This document shows, piece by piece, positions 52,813 to 62,309 of a DNA stretch of 64,000 nt. The position numbers and the translations under genes are program-made. The notes under the pieces were generated by a model. That model was not told the origin of the DNA. It searched no databases and saw only the letters and a list, made by a program, of their open reading frames with translations. Positions within the stretch are counted from its first letter, which is position 1. The number at the start of each line of letters is the position of its first letter. This DNA is from Sphingopyxis sp. (GTDB lineage Bacteria > Pseudomonadota > Alphaproteobacteria > Sphingomonadales > Sphingomonadaceae), in NCBI RefSeq assembly GCF_025869345.1, contig NZ_JAOZVW010000152.1, positions 49,945 to 113,944 on the forward strand, written 5' to 3'.

Positions 52813-55800
52813 TTAAAGGCCGACCCGCAGGCTCGCACGGAACGCCCAGCCGATGTGGCTTTGCTGTTCTTCCGCAGACACTTCGCCGGCGACCTGAAAG
52901 GCCGAATTGCCGGCGATGCCGCGGAAACGGCCGACCCAGCCGCTCGTGCGATCCTCGGGAACCAGGGTGAAGGGCGTGCCGTCCTTGAACGACGCGACGG
53001 TCGCGCCCAGCGAGCCGCCGACGATCTGGCGCCGCCCGCCTTCGAGTTCGAAGCGCGTCCAGCCGTCATATTCGTCGGTGCCGCCGAATTGAAGGCCAAG
53101 CGCCACCGTGCCCGACACCGCCAGTTCGTCGCTGCTGCGGTCCTGCACGGTCAGATCGAGCGCGTCGCCGCCGCCGGATTCGGCATAACCATCCTCCTGC
53201 AGTTTGTAATAATCGATCGCAACGGTGGGGCGGATCGTCAGCCCGCCGAGGCGCGCGTCCTTGGCGATCGAGCCCGAAGCCGAATAGAGCGTCGCGTCCC
53301 ATTTGCCGCGCATCGTCTTTTCGATATCTTCGGCGCCCGCATCGGCACGGAAGAAGCGCGTCCCCTTCAGGCTGATCGGCGCGCCCGATACGCGGGCGCT
53401 CGCCAGCCAGCCGTCCGATTGCAGGCGCCAGTGGAGCGCCCCTTCGAACTGGCTCGACGACACTTCATTATCGTTGCTGCTGTTGCCGTCCTTGCCGCTC
53501 AGGAAAGCGATAGAGCCGCCGAAATTGCCGACGTCGCTCTTGATCTCGGCACCCATCGACAGGCCCCAGCCGCTGACATTATAGCCCGCGGTCTGGCCGA
53601 CCCCCTTCGCGGTGCCCCACACGGCCTGGTTGATCCAGTAACGCCACTTGCCTTCGTCCTGGAACGGCGCGTTCGGATCCTGCAGGTGCCGCGCCAGCGC
53701 GCGCGAGCCCGAGGTGACGGTCTCGAACACCCCGCCTTCATGCTCGGGCAGCATCTGGCGAAGCTGGTTGTGGAACTGGTCGCCGTTCGTGATGCCGAGG
53801 AACACGTCCTCGACCTTCTGGTCGGCGGTCACCGCGTCGATCACCGCGTCGAAGGCGCCCGCTTCGGAGCGGTTGAGACCCAGTTCGGTGCTGCTCTTGC
53901 GCGCCACGTTGACGATGAGCTGATTGGCGTTCGAGCTGAGCGTGCCCTTGTAGAGGAAGGGCAGCAGCGTCGATTCGGTGGTCAGATTATCGGCGCCGGT
54001 CAGCGTCCCGGCGGTCAGCACGATATGGTTGCCCTCGGCCTCCTCGAGGCTCGACAGCTTGAGCGCGAGTTTCGAGTCCGCGCCGAAACTGGCGGTGCCG
54101 CCGACGGTCAGCGCGGTGCCGGTGCTGCCGTCGTCGAGCGTCACCGCCAGGACACCCTTGTTGGTGACCGCAAGCGAAGCGATCGATGCCGCGCCGCTGA
54201 CGTCGAAGGTGCCGCCATCGACCGACACCGCCAGCCCCTGCGAATTGGCGAGGCTGCCTGAAAAGCGCGACGTGCCGCCGATGGTCAGCGTGTCGCTGCC
54301 GCCGCCGAAATCGGCCGCGCCGCTGAACACCGAGGTGCCGGCGAGCGTCATCGTGTCGTTGCCGGCGCCGAAGCGCGCATTGCCCGCATAGGTGGCGTCG
54401 CCCGACAGGTTCAGGCGATTGTCGCCTGCGCCGAAATAGCTGTTCCCCTTTACCGAACCGTCGGCGATGTCGAACAGGTCGTTGCCGCCGCCGAAACGGA
54501 CGTCGCCGACGATGCTCGGCGCGGCGATGCCGCTCGCGACCGCGGTCTGCTTGACCGCCGCGCCATTGCCGTTCGCCGACAGGTCGATCGCGATGTTGCG
54601 ATCCGAGGTGGCGAGCGCGCCGGTGGCGCTGATCGTCCCGCTATTCTCGATCGTGTCGACGGTGCCTGACAGATCGACGATCGCGCGCGCGGTGCCGGCA
54701 TCGCCCGCTGCCTTCGCGCTGATCACTCCGCTGTTGCGGATGAGAGCGACGTCGCCGCCCGCCTCGACAAGGATGCCGGTCGAGATGGCGGAGGCTTCCT
54801 TGCCGCCCGATGCCTCGACCTTGCCCGCGACGCGGATTTCGGGAGTGGTCGCACCGCTGCCGACGCGGATCGCCGTCGCCGACGCGCCGTTCGAGATCGC
54901 CGACACGCCGCCATTGATCCCGACGCCGCCGGCGATCGTCACGTTGCGACCCATGCCGCCGAGCTGGATCGCGGCCGCGTCCTTGCCCGCATAGAGGCCG
55001 TTGCCGGTGACGGTGCCGTCGATGATCAGGCCCAGGCCGGTCCCCGTGCCCGCAACCGCGCCGATCGCGATGTCCTGGCTGGCCGAACCGATGCGAAGCG
55101 CAGGCGCCGAGCCGTAGGACTGGATCGCACCCGATCCTTCCTTGGCGTCTTCGATGCCGTCCTTGTCCTCGTCCTTGTCGTCGGGCTTGGTGTCCTTCGG
55201 GGGCACCGCAACGACGATACCGCCGGTGACATTGCCCTCGATCGACAGCGCGGGGCCGCCGATCAGCAGGTCGTCGGCGTCGAGCTTCGACGGGTCGGTC
55301 GGGGCCGTGGTATAGCGATAGCCGGTCGACGTCAGCGTGCCCTGCACGACGAGCGCGCCGTTGATATTGCCCGCGAGCCGCGCCGCGGTCGCATTCTCGC
55401 CGACAGCGGTGATCGTTCCGGCCAGACGGACGTTGCCGGTGACGTCCTGCAAACCGACACCCAGCGCATTGTCGCCGAGCACCGAAATCTTGCCGTCGTT
55501 GGTGAAATTGCCGGTCAGCGGCCCGCCGAGACGGATGCCCGCCGAATCATTGCCCTCGATCGTGATCTCGCCGCTGTTGACGATAGTACCGGTGAAGGCG
55601 CCGCCGGTCGCGATGCCGGTGCGGCCGCTGCCCACCGCATAGGGTCCGTCAATGTCGCCGTCCTTGTCGATGTCGGTCGGCGCATAGCTTTCGTCGATGA
55701 TGATCTTGCCGGTCGCCGAATTGGTGATCGCGCCGCTGACGCCGCCGTTCGCGAAGATGCCGGTCGCGCCGTCCGAATTGGTGATCTGGATCGTGCCGTC

Positions 55801-56016
55801 GTTGGTCAGCTTGTTGTTGCTGTCGATGGTGACCGCGGTGCCGCTCGCCGGCTTGACCGATCCCGCCGAGGTAATCTTCACATCGTCGGCGGCGCCCGAT
55901 TTGACCGTCGAGGTGCGCACCGGCGTGGTGGTCGCGGTGCTGATGCTCGTTTCGGCATGAGCGGTGGTGGAAAGAACGGCGGCAAGGCAGGTGGAGGCCA
56001 GCAAGGTCGTGCGCAT
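52813..56016 (-). CDS. Autotransporter (type Va) with Asp-rich calcium-type repeats
   Basis: A 1067-residue protein from the ATG at 56016 (GAGGG upstream). A signal peptide (TTLLASTCLAAVLSTTAHA) is followed by a long Gly/Asn/Thr/Ser-rich beta-helix passenger (NDGTIQITNSDGATGIFANG; FGAGNDTMTLAGTSVFSG). Short Asp-rich loops, TDIDKDGDIDGP and DDKDEDKDGIEDAKEGSG, resemble dockerin or thrombospondin type 3 calcium sites. The C-terminal about 270 residues form the autotransporter beta domain, ending in FRASLRVGL. The passenger is probably exposed on the surface; its role (adhesion or other) is unknown. It is monocistronic, with a hairpin terminator. Confidence 0.88.
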   Translation of the reverse strand: MRTTLLASTCLAAVLSTTAHAETSISTATTTPVRTSTVKSGAADDVKITSAGSVKPASGTAVTIDSNNKLTNDGTIQITNSDGATGIFANGGVSGAITNSATGKIIIDESYAPTDIDKDGDIDGPYAVGSGRTGIATGGAFTGTIVNSGEITIEGNDSAGIRLGGPLTGNFTNDGKISVLGDNALGVGLQDVTGNVRLAGTITAVGENATAARLAGNINGALVVQGTLTSTGYRYTTAPTDPSKLDADDLLIGGPALSIEGNVTGGIVVAVPPKDTKPDDKDEDKDGIEDAKEGSGAIQSYGSAPALRIGSASQDIAIGAVAGTGTGLGLIIDGTVTGNGLYAGKDAAAIQLGGMGRNVTIAGGVGINGGVSAISNGASATAIRVGSGATTPEIRVAGKVEASGGKEASAISTGILVEAGGDVALIRNSGVISAKAAGDAGTARAIVDLSGTVDTIENSGTISATGALATSDRNIAIDLSANGNGAAVKQTAVASGIAAPSIVGDVRFGGGNDLFDIADGSVKGNSYFGAGDNRLNLSGDATYAGNARFGAGNDTMTLAGTSVFSGAADFGGGSDTLTIGGTSRFSGSLANSQGLAVSVDGGTFDVSGAASIASLAVTNKGVLAVTLDDGSTGTALTVGGTASFGADSKLALKLSSLEEAEGNHIVLTAGTLTGADNLTTESTLLPFLYKGTLSSNANQLIVNVARKSSTELGLNRSEAGAFDAVIDAVTADQKVEDVFLGITNGDQFHNQLRQMLPEHEGGVFETVTSGSRALARHLQDPNAPFQDEGKWRYWINQAVWGTAKGVGQTAGYNVSGWGLSMGAEIKSDVGNFGGSIAFLSGKDGNSSNDNEVSSSQFEGALHWRLQSDGWLASARVSGAPISLKGTRFFRADAGAEDIEKTMRGKWDATLYSASGSIAKDARLGGLTIRPTVAIDYYKLQEDGYAESGGGDALDLTVQDRSSDELAVSGTVALGLQFGGTDEYDGWTRFELEGGRRQIVGGSLGATVASFKDGTPFTLVPEDRTSGWVGRFRGIAGNSAFQVAGEVSAEEQQSHIGWAFRASLRVGL

Positions 56017-56174
56017 GAAATCCCTCTTTTGATGTCGACCGGGTGTTCCCGGAACCGACCTCAAGACGGAGGCATTGCGGAGCAGCCTTGGAAGAAATTT
56101 GATCGCAAGAAACGGGGCGGAGTGCCGTCGTGCCGCGGATAGGAGCCGGTATCCGCCTCGACCGAAGGACAATC

Positions 56175-56891
56175 ATGCCGACCCGCGACATCTCCCGCAG
56201 CACAGCCGGTCTCGATAGGGAAGCGCTCGCGACCGATCTCGGGGGCAGAGGCTGGCATGTTGTACCCGGCCTGCTGTCAGCGGCCGGATGCGCCGCGCTC
56301 CGCGCCGATTATGCGGCCGACGCCCTTTATCGCAGCACGATCTCGATGCAGCGGCACGGCTTCGGCCGCGGCGAATATCGCTATTACCGCTATCCGCTTC
56401 CCGATCTAGTCGCGGCCCTTCGCACGACCTTCTATCCGCCGCTGGCGCGAATCGCGAACGATTGGGCCGCGACGCTCGGGCGCGCGGTGCTCTATCCCGC
56501 CGACCATGCCACCTTTCTCGCGCAATGCGCGCTCGCCGGCCAGTCGCGCCCGACCCCGCTGATCCTCCGCTATGGCCCCGGCGACTATAATTGCCTGCAT
56601 CAGGACCTGTATGGCGAACTCCATTTCCCGTTCCAGATCGCGATCCTGCTGTCGCGGCCGGGCGAAGATTTCAGCGGCGGCGAATTCGTCCTCACCGAAC
56701 AGCGCCCGCGGATGCAATCGCGCCCGCACGTCGTGCCGCTGGAGCAGGGCGATGCGGTGATCTTCGCGGTCGACGAGGCCCCGCGCCAGGGCAGCCGCGG
56801 CCCCTATCGCGTCAAGCTACGCCATGGCGTCAGCGAAATCCGCCGCGGCGAGCGTTTCACGCTGGGCGTGATCTTTCACGATGCGGGGTAG
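56175..56891 (+). CDS. 2OG-Fe(II) oxygenase (prolyl-hydroxylase/AlkB-like fold)
   Basis: A 238-residue oxygenase from the ATG at 56175 (AAGGA upstream). The iron HxD is in YNCLHQDLYGELHFPFQ, the distal His probably in KLRHGVSEIRRGERF with the 2-oxoglutarate Arg. LLSRPGEDFSGGEFVLTEQ and EQGDAVIFAVDEAPRQG are typical double-stranded beta-helix strands. The N-terminus (GWHVVPGLLSAAGCAALRAD) resembles prolyl hydroxylase-type proteins. The substrate is unknown. The gene is divergent from the autotransporter, with 158 bases between. Confidence 0.85.
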   Translation: MPTRDISRSTAGLDREALATDLGGRGWHVVPGLLSAAGCAALRADYAADALYRSTISMQRHGFGRGEYRYYRYPLPDLVAALRTTFYPPLARIANDWAATLGRAVLYPADHATFLAQCALAGQSRPTPLILRYGPGDYNCLHQDLYGELHFPFQIAILLSRPGEDFSGGEFVLTEQRPRMQSRPHVVPLEQGDAVIFAVDEAPRQGSRGPYRVKLRHGVSEIRRGERFTLGVIFHDAG

Positions 56892-56981
56892 GGAGGGGGC
56901 GACGCCCAGATTACATTCGTCGATGACGAGTTTAATGGCCGTTTTCGACCGATTGCGGCCGCCCCGGCATCTCCTAACTTT

Positions 56982-57059
56982 GTCATCCCCGCGAAAGCGG
57001 GGACCCAGAGCGTGCGTCAGCTAACCCCACACTGGGTTCCCGCTTTCGCGGGAATGACG
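56982..57059. repeat. REP-like palindromic element
   Basis: GTCATCCCCGCGAAAGCGGG at the left is mirrored by CCCGCTTTCGCGGGAATGAC at the right, with CCCAG/CTGGG next to the cores. It is the form closest to the widespread sphingomonad GTCATYCCCGCGAA repeat and lies just downstream of tRNA-Ser(TGA). Confidence 0.85.
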
Positions 57060-57128
57060 AAGGTAGGGAGAGGCTGCTTTCCAACCCAAAATCGCCGCTC
57101 GCGATAAAGTCGCGCATGAAAAGGAAGG

Positions 57129-57218
57129 TGGCGGACAGGGTGGGATTCGAACCCACGGTGAGCTTGCACCCACGGCGGTTTTCAAGACCGCTGCCTTAAA
57201 CCACTCGGCCACCTGTCC
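57129..57218 (-). tRNA. tRNA-Ser (anticodon TGA)
   Basis: The leftward cloverleaf has acceptor GGACAGG/CCTGTCC, anticodon TGA in GTCTTGAAAAC, a long variable arm and GGTTCGAATCC. The discriminator is G and CCA is encoded. No integrase is nearby. It serves as the control for the odd discriminator in tRNA-Ser(CGA). Confidence 0.96.
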
Positions 57219-57360
57219 GTCGCCGCCGCCATAGCGCGCGGCGCCCCCGCGGCAAGCAAAAGATCGGCGGCTCGGTTCGCCGCGCGAATGACTCGACCCG
57301 TCTCGCGGCGGATGGCGAAGCCGCGTGCATCTGGTTCAATCCGATTCTATGGGGTGGGAC

Positions 57361-58428
57361 ATGATGCACGCTAGAGGTTTCAGAATCGGTCGTCTTTCCA
57401 GCCTGCTGGGCTTCACGCTGTCGGCCTGGTCGATGGTGATGTCGGGCCCGCTCTATGCGCAGAGCGGTGGCGATGCCGGGTTCGACGCCTATGTCCAGTC
57501 GCTGTGGCCGAAGGCAGAGGCACGCGGAGTTTCGCGCACCACCTTCGACCGGGTGACGTCGGGATTGCGCTACAACTCCCGCGTCATCGCGCTCGACCGC
57601 GACAATCTCGGCGCGCCGCCGAACCCGAACACGCCGATCCCGGCTTTCGCGCCCTATCGCGTGAAGCATGTCGATGCGGCGCGGATCAACGGCGGGCGGC
57701 GCGTCCACGATCGGCTGCTGCCGCTGCTGTCGCGTATCGAGCAGCGCACCGGGGTGCCGACGAGCATCATGATCGCGATCTTCGGGCACGAGACCGCCTA
57801 TGGCGCGGTAACCGGCAGTTTCGACCTGCCCGAGGCGCTGGCGACGCTCGCTTATGAAGGGCGCCGCCGCAGCCTGTTCGAGCCCGAATTTATCGCGACG
57901 CTCGAAATGGTGCAAAAGGGCGTGCCGCGCGACGTGCTCAAGGGAAGCTGGGCGGGCGCCTTCGGCTATCCGCAATTCCTCCCCTCGGTCTATCTTCAGG
58001 TTGCAGAGGACGGCGACGGGGACGGCGTCGCGCGCATCTGGTCGAGCGAGGCCGACGCGATCGAATCGATTGGCGCCTATCTGCGCCGCGCCGGCTGGCG
58101 CGCGGGGCAGCCGTGGGGCGTCGCGGTGCAGGTTCCCGCCGGATACAATCGCGCCGCGATGGCGAGCCGCCTGCAACCGACGCGCTGCCCGCGCGTCTTT
58201 GCGCGCTACAGCCGCTGGCGCTCGATGGCCGAATGGCGCGCGGACGGTTTTCAGACGCTCAGCGGCCGCTGGCCCGACGGGCAGATACAGGCAACCTTGC
58301 TCGAACCCGATGGACCGGGAAAAACCGCTTATTTGCTGACTGGCAACTATCGTGCGATATTGGACTATAATTGTTCCAACTTTTACGCATTGTCTGTGGG
58401 GTTGCTGGCGGATGAAATCGATCGTTAG
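57361..58428 (+). CDS. Lytic murein transglycosylase, MltB type
   Basis: A 355-residue exported enzyme (ATG at 57361; 57349 and 57364 are alternatives). The N-terminal hydrophobic helix LLGFTLSAWSMVMSGPLYAQ is a signal. The catalytic Glu144 is in FGHETAYGAVTGSFDL, followed by ATLAYEGRRRSLFEPEFIAT, SWAGAFGYPQFLPSVYLQVA and DGDGDGVARIWSSEADAIES, the SLT_2 (MltB) pattern. It cuts peptidoglycan with anhydro-muramyl products. It overlaps rlpA by 17 bases and starts a cell-wall operon with rlpA and the D,D-carboxypeptidase. Confidence 0.92.
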   Translation: MMHARGFRIGRLSSLLGFTLSAWSMVMSGPLYAQSGGDAGFDAYVQSLWPKAEARGVSRTTFDRVTSGLRYNSRVIALDRDNLGAPPNPNTPIPAFAPYRVKHVDAARINGGRRVHDRLLPLLSRIEQRTGVPTSIMIAIFGHETAYGAVTGSFDLPEALATLAYEGRRRSLFEPEFIATLEMVQKGVPRDVLKGSWAGAFGYPQFLPSVYLQVAEDGDGDGVARIWSSEADAIESIGAYLRRAGWRAGQPWGVAVQVPAGYNRAAMASRLQPTRCPRVFARYSRWRSMAEWRADGFQTLSGRWPDGQIQATLLEPDGPGKTAYLLTGNYRAILDYNCSNFYALSVGLLADEIDR

Positions 58429-59365
58429 GGAGGGGGCCCTGATCGCGGGGGCGGCGTTGCTGCTTGCGGGATGCGGGGCGATGGATGGCAAGCGCGAAGG
58501 CGGGCCCGCCGCGGGTCCGGCGCCCGCGCCGCTGGTCGAACGGGTCAGCGACACGCCGGTCAAGCTCGGCGATCCTTACGCCGTTGCCGGAGTCACTTAC
58601 ACGCCCGTCGATATCCCCGATTACGACGATGTCGGCTATGCGAGCTGGTATGGCGACGAGCTCGCCGGCAAACCGACCGCCAATGGCGAGATTTTCGACC
58701 CCGACGGGATCAGCGCCGCGCACCGGACGCTGCCGATGCCGAGCTATGTCGAGGTGACGGCGCTCGATACCGGGCGCACGATCCTTGTCCGCGTCAACGA
58801 TCGCGGGCCGATGGTGGGTGACCGCCTGATCGACCTGTCGCGCGGCGCCGCCAGGCAGCTTGGCATCACCGGGGGCGCCGCCGCGGTGCGGGTGCGCCGA
58901 ACCAACCCGCCGCAGGCCGAGCGCGCGCAGCTTCGCGCGGGCCGCGCAGTCCCCGAACGGATCGCGACCCCCGACTCGCTGCTCGCGATCCTGCGCAAGA
59001 AGCTCAAGGCTCAACCCGCGCCCAAGCCCGCGCCCGTCGCGGCGCAGCCCGCACCGCCAGTGGCGTCGGGCAAGGTCAAGCCCGGCGACGATCGCCTCGC
59101 GGTCCAGCCGTCGAAGCCGGCCTCGAAACCTGCTCCCGCGAAACCCGCCGCCGCTACGGGGGCCTATCAGATCCAGGTCGGCGCTTTCAGCACCGAAACG
59201 CGCGCCGCCGCCGCGGCCAGGTCGGTCGGCGGGACGGTGGCAAAGGCCGGCAAATATTGGCGCGTCCGCATGGGCCCGTTCGCCAGCGACGCCGAGGCGC
59301 GCACCGCCCTCGGCAAGGCCAGGGACAAGGGCTTCCGCGACGCGGTGGTCGTCCGCGACCGTTGA
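58412..59365 (+). CDS. rlpA: RlpA-like septal lipoprotein with SPOR domain
   Basis: A 317-residue lipoprotein from the ATG at 58412: signal with lipobox LLAGC, then the double-psi beta-barrel (GYASWYGDELAGKPTANGEI, FDPDGISAAHRTLPMPSYVE, VRVNDRGPMVGDRLIDLSRG), a Pro/Ala/Lys linker, and a C-terminal SPOR domain (GAYQIQVGAFSTETRAAAAA) that binds denuded glycan strands at septa. RlpA is a lytic transglycosylase in some species. Its gene overlaps the transglycosylase gene and precedes the carboxypeptidase, a common arrangement. Confidence 0.94.
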   Translation: MKSIVREGALIAGAALLLAGCGAMDGKREGGPAAGPAPAPLVERVSDTPVKLGDPYAVAGVTYTPVDIPDYDDVGYASWYGDELAGKPTANGEIFDPDGISAAHRTLPMPSYVEVTALDTGRTILVRVNDRGPMVGDRLIDLSRGAARQLGITGGAAAVRVRRTNPPQAERAQLRAGRAVPERIATPDSLLAILRKKLKAQPAPKPAPVAAQPAPPVASGKVKPGDDRLAVQPSKPASKPAPAKPAAATGAYQIQVGAFSTETRAAAAARSVGGTVAKAGKYWRVRMGPFASDAEARTALGKARDKGFRDAVVVRDR

Positions 59366-59373
59366 CGGCCGTC

Positions 59374-60597
59374 ATGCGCCGACCCTTTTTCATCGCCAGG
59401 GCCGCGATCGCCGGCGCCGCGGCGCTGGCACTTATCGCGGCCTTTCCGGCGGCTTCGGCAGGCGATGCGCATTCGAAATCGGCGCCCGCCAGCCGCCCGC
59501 TCTATATGACCCAGGCGCCGATCGTGATGCTCAAGGATCTCGATTCGGGTGCGATCCTCTTTTCGCGCGGCGCCGAAAAGCGCTTCCCGCCCGCCTCGAT
59601 GGCGAAAGTGATGACCGCCTACATCGTGCTCGACCTGATCGAAAAGGGCGAACTGCCGCGCGACAGGGTCATCACCGTCAGCCAGGCGACGTGGAAGAAA
59701 TGGAACGGCAGCAACGGCGGCTCGACGATGTTCCTGCGATCGGGCGAGAAAATCTCGGTCGATGAACTGCTCAAGGGGCTGATCACCGTATCGGCCAACG
59801 ACGCCGCCGCCGCGCTGGCGGTGGGCATCGACGGCAGCGAAGAGGCTTTCGTCAAGCGGATGAATGCGATGGCGTCGAAACTTGGCATGACGTCGAGTCA
59901 TTTCGGCACTCCGAACGGCTGGCCCGATGGCGGTGTCACCAAGGTCAGCGCCGCCGACCTGATCCTGCTCGCCGACCGCCTGATCCGCGAGCATCCGCGC
60001 GACTATGCGCGCTATTTCTCCCTGCCGAAGCTCCAGCACGGCACGAGCCCCGAGGGCAAGCCGATTGTCCAGCCGAACACCAACCCCATCCTCGGCCGCG
60101 TCGAGGGGGTCGACGGGCTCAAGACCGGCCATACCGCCGAAGCGGGCTATTGCTTCCTCGGCTCGGCGAAGCGCGGCGGGCGGCGGCTGATCATGGTCGT
60201 CGCCGGCATGACGAGCGACAAGGCGCGCCGCGAAGAGGCCGCGCGGTTGATGACCTGGGGCTTCGAGCAATGGGAAGGGCGCGAGCTCGTGCCCGCGGGC
60301 GCCAAGATCGGCCGCGTCGACGTGGGGCAGGGGAATGCGCCCGCCGTCCTCGCCGAAGCCGCGATCCCGGTGCGGATGACGGTGCCGCGCGGCTATGCTG
60401 GTGGCTATAGCGCGGTGATGCGCAGCCGCTCGCCCGTTCCGGCGCCGGTCGCGCGCGGGACGCGGGTCGCCGACCTGATCGTCACCCCCGATGGCCTGCC
60501 GCCGCAGGTCACGCCCTTGCTCGCCGCGAACGATGTTGGCGCAGGCGGTTTCGGGGCAAGGCTACGCACCGGATTCTACCGGCTGACCGGCTGGTGA
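59374..60597 (+). CDS. dacC: D-alanyl-D-alanine carboxypeptidase (PBP5/6 type)
   Basis: A 407-residue serine D,D-carboxypeptidase from the ATG at 59374. After the signal (ARAAIAGAAALALIAAFPAA), the active-site motifs are SxxK in PPASMAKVM, SxN in TVSANDAAAALA and KTG in DGLKTGHTAEAG. The C-terminal PBP5 domain (VARGTRVADLIV) ends in a Gly/Arg/aromatic-rich segment (FGARLRTGFYRLTGW) that is probably an amphipathic membrane anchor. It trims pentapeptides in the cell wall. Its stop overlaps the GTG start of tmk. Confidence 0.94.
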   Translation: MRRPFFIARAAIAGAAALALIAAFPAASAGDAHSKSAPASRPLYMTQAPIVMLKDLDSGAILFSRGAEKRFPPASMAKVMTAYIVLDLIEKGELPRDRVITVSQATWKKWNGSNGGSTMFLRSGEKISVDELLKGLITVSANDAAAALAVGIDGSEEAFVKRMNAMASKLGMTSSHFGTPNGWPDGGVTKVSAADLILLADRLIREHPRDYARYFSLPKLQHGTSPEGKPIVQPNTNPILGRVEGVDGLKTGHTAEAGYCFLGSAKRGGRRLIMVVAGMTSDKARREEAARLMTWGFEQWEGRELVPAGAKIGRVDVGQGNAPAVLAEAAIPVRMTVPRGYAGGYSAVMRSRSPVPAPVARGTRVADLIVTPDGLPPQVTPLLAANDVGAGGFGARLRTGFYRLTGW

Positions 60598-61217
60598 GCG
60601 GCCGTTTCATCACGCTCGAGGGCGGCGAAGGGGTCGGCAAATCGACTCAGATTCGCGCGCTTGTCGGCGCGCTCGCCGCGCGCGGGGTCGAGGCCGTCGC
60701 GACCCGCGAGCCCGGCGGCAGCGCCGGCGCCGAGGCGATCCGCGCGCTGCTGATGGAAGGCAGCGACGACCGCTGGGACGCGCGGAGCGAGGCTTTGCTC
60801 TTCGCGGCGGCGCGCGCCGACCATGTCGCGCGCACGATCCGCCCCGCGCTGGATCGCGGCGCCTGGGTGCTCTGCGACCGCTTCGTCGACAGCTCGCGCG
60901 CCTATCAGGGCGGCGGCGGCGGCATTACCGATGCCGACCTGCTGGCGCTGCACGGCTTCGGCTCGCTCGGCCTGCTCCCCGATCGCACCTTCCTGCTCAC
61001 CGTCAGCGCGCGCGAGGCCGAGCGGCGGCTCGCGCTGCGCGATGCCGCGGGCGCCGACCGCATGGGCAGCAAGCCCGCCGATTATCAGGCGCGCCTCGCC
61101 GCGCGCTTTGCCGAAATGGCGGTGGCCGAGCCCGGCCGCTGGCGCGTGATCGACGCCGACGCGCCCGCCGACGCGGTGACGGCCGCGATCCTCGCCGAAC
61201 TGGAACCGTGGCTGTGA
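60594..61217 (+). CDS. tmk: Thymidylate kinase
   Basis: A 207-residue dTMP kinase with a GTG start overlapping the carboxypeptidase stop. The P-loop is GGEGVGKSTQ, the DRx segment CDRFVDSSRAYQGGGG, and the lid region ALRDAAGADRMGSKPADYQ. It converts dTMP to dTDP. It overlaps holB by 10 bases; the tmk-holB pair is almost universal in alphaproteobacteria. Confidence 0.97.
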   Translation: MSGRFITLEGGEGVGKSTQIRALVGALAARGVEAVATREPGGSAGAEAIRALLMEGSDDRWDARSEALLFAAARADHVARTIRPALDRGAWVLCDRFVDSSRAYQGGGGGITDADLLALHGFGSLGLLPDRTFLLTVSAREAERRLALRDAAGADRMGSKPADYQARLAARFAEMAVAEPGRWRVIDADAPADAVTAAILAELEPWL

Positions 61218-62185
61218 CCTTGATCGGCCATAGCGACGCCGAAAAGGCCTTTCTGGAAGCGTGGCAGGGCGGGCGGCTGCACCATGCCTGGCTGCTCGCC
61301 GGACCGCAGGGGATGGGGAAGGGGGCCTTCGCCGCGCGCGTCGCGCGCTTTCTCGCCACCCACGGCCAGGCGGGCGCGGGGCAAGCGGTCACCCTCGACG
61401 ATCCGGGCGACGCCGCCGCGGGGAAGCTGGTCGAGGCGGGCAATCACCCCGAGATCATCCAACTCGCGCGCCAGCCGAAGGACAAGGGCAAGGAGCTTGC
61501 GCGCAACATCACAATCGATCAGGTGCGCGGCGTCATCCGCCGGCTGCACCTGTCGCTGTCGCTCGGCGACTGGCGCGTGATCATCGTCGATGCGGTCGAC
61601 GACCTCGAAACCGACGGCGCCAACGCGCTGCTCAAGACGCTCGAGGAGCCGCCCGCGCGGACGCTGTTCCTGCTCGTCAGCCACTCGCCCGGGCGTCTGT
61701 TGCCGACGATCCGCTCGCGCTGCCGAATCCTGCGTTTTCAACCAGTTGATCATGACGTCATGACGGCGTGGCTGCACGTGCTGCGCCCGATGACCGACAG
61801 GGCGGAGCTACGCGCGATCGTCGCCGCCTCGGGCGGCGTGCCCGGCAAGGCGCTCGCGCTGATCGACAGCGACGTCGCGGCGATGGAGGCAAAGCTGCTT
61901 GCGATCGCGGCCGGCGGCGACCCCGGCAATCGCCTGCGCGAGGCGCTCGCGCGCGAGGTCGGCGGGACGAGCAATCGCGCGCGGCTCGAACTGGTGATCG
62001 ATATCGTTCCCGGCCTGCTCGCACGGCTGGCGCGCGAGCGCCCGGTCGCCGAGATCGCACCGGTGCTCGCCGCGTGGGACCGGGTGCAGCGCACCGTGCG
62101 CGACGCGGTCCGCGGTTCCTATGACGGGTCGATGGTCGGCTTCGAGATCGGCAATTGCCTCGCCGAACTGGCGCCCAAGGCTTGA
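61208..62185 (+). CDS. holB: DNA polymerase III subunit delta'
   Basis: A 325-residue clamp-loader subunit from a GTG at 61208. The modified P-loop is GPQGMGKGAFAARVARF, then the sensor-1 region ANALLKTLEEPPARTLFLLV and the SRC motif TIRSRCRILRF. No zinc-finger cysteines of the gamma type remain. It works with the gamma and delta subunits to load the sliding clamp. It is co-transcribed with tmk; metG lies 124 bases downstream. Confidence 0.96.
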   Translation: MAVTLIGHSDAEKAFLEAWQGGRLHHAWLLAGPQGMGKGAFAARVARFLATHGQAGAGQAVTLDDPGDAAAGKLVEAGNHPEIIQLARQPKDKGKELARNITIDQVRGVIRRLHLSLSLGDWRVIIVDAVDDLETDGANALLKTLEEPPARTLFLLVSHSPGRLLPTIRSRCRILRFQPVDHDVMTAWLHVLRPMTDRAELRAIVAASGGVPGKALALIDSDVAAMEAKLLAIAAGGDPGNRLREALAREVGGTSNRARLELVIDIVPGLLARLARERPVAEIAPVLAAWDRVQRTVRDAVRGSYDGSMVGFEIGNCLAELAPKA

Positions 62186-62189
62186 TCGT

Positions 62190-62210
62190 CGCCCCCGCGA
62201 AGCCGGGGGC
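62190..62210. repeat. REP-like half element
   Basis: GTCGCCCCCGCGAAGCCGGG is one arm of the palindromic repeat family, without a clear partner. It lies in the holB-metG gap. Confidence 0.6.
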
Positions 62211-62309
62211 CGTCGTCGTCCTTGCCCTTCGCCGCTGCGCAAACCGCCAACAACCGCGCGGGGCGACGGGACGCTTCCCCTCGCGCCCCGCACCCGCTAA
62301 GGCGCGCGC

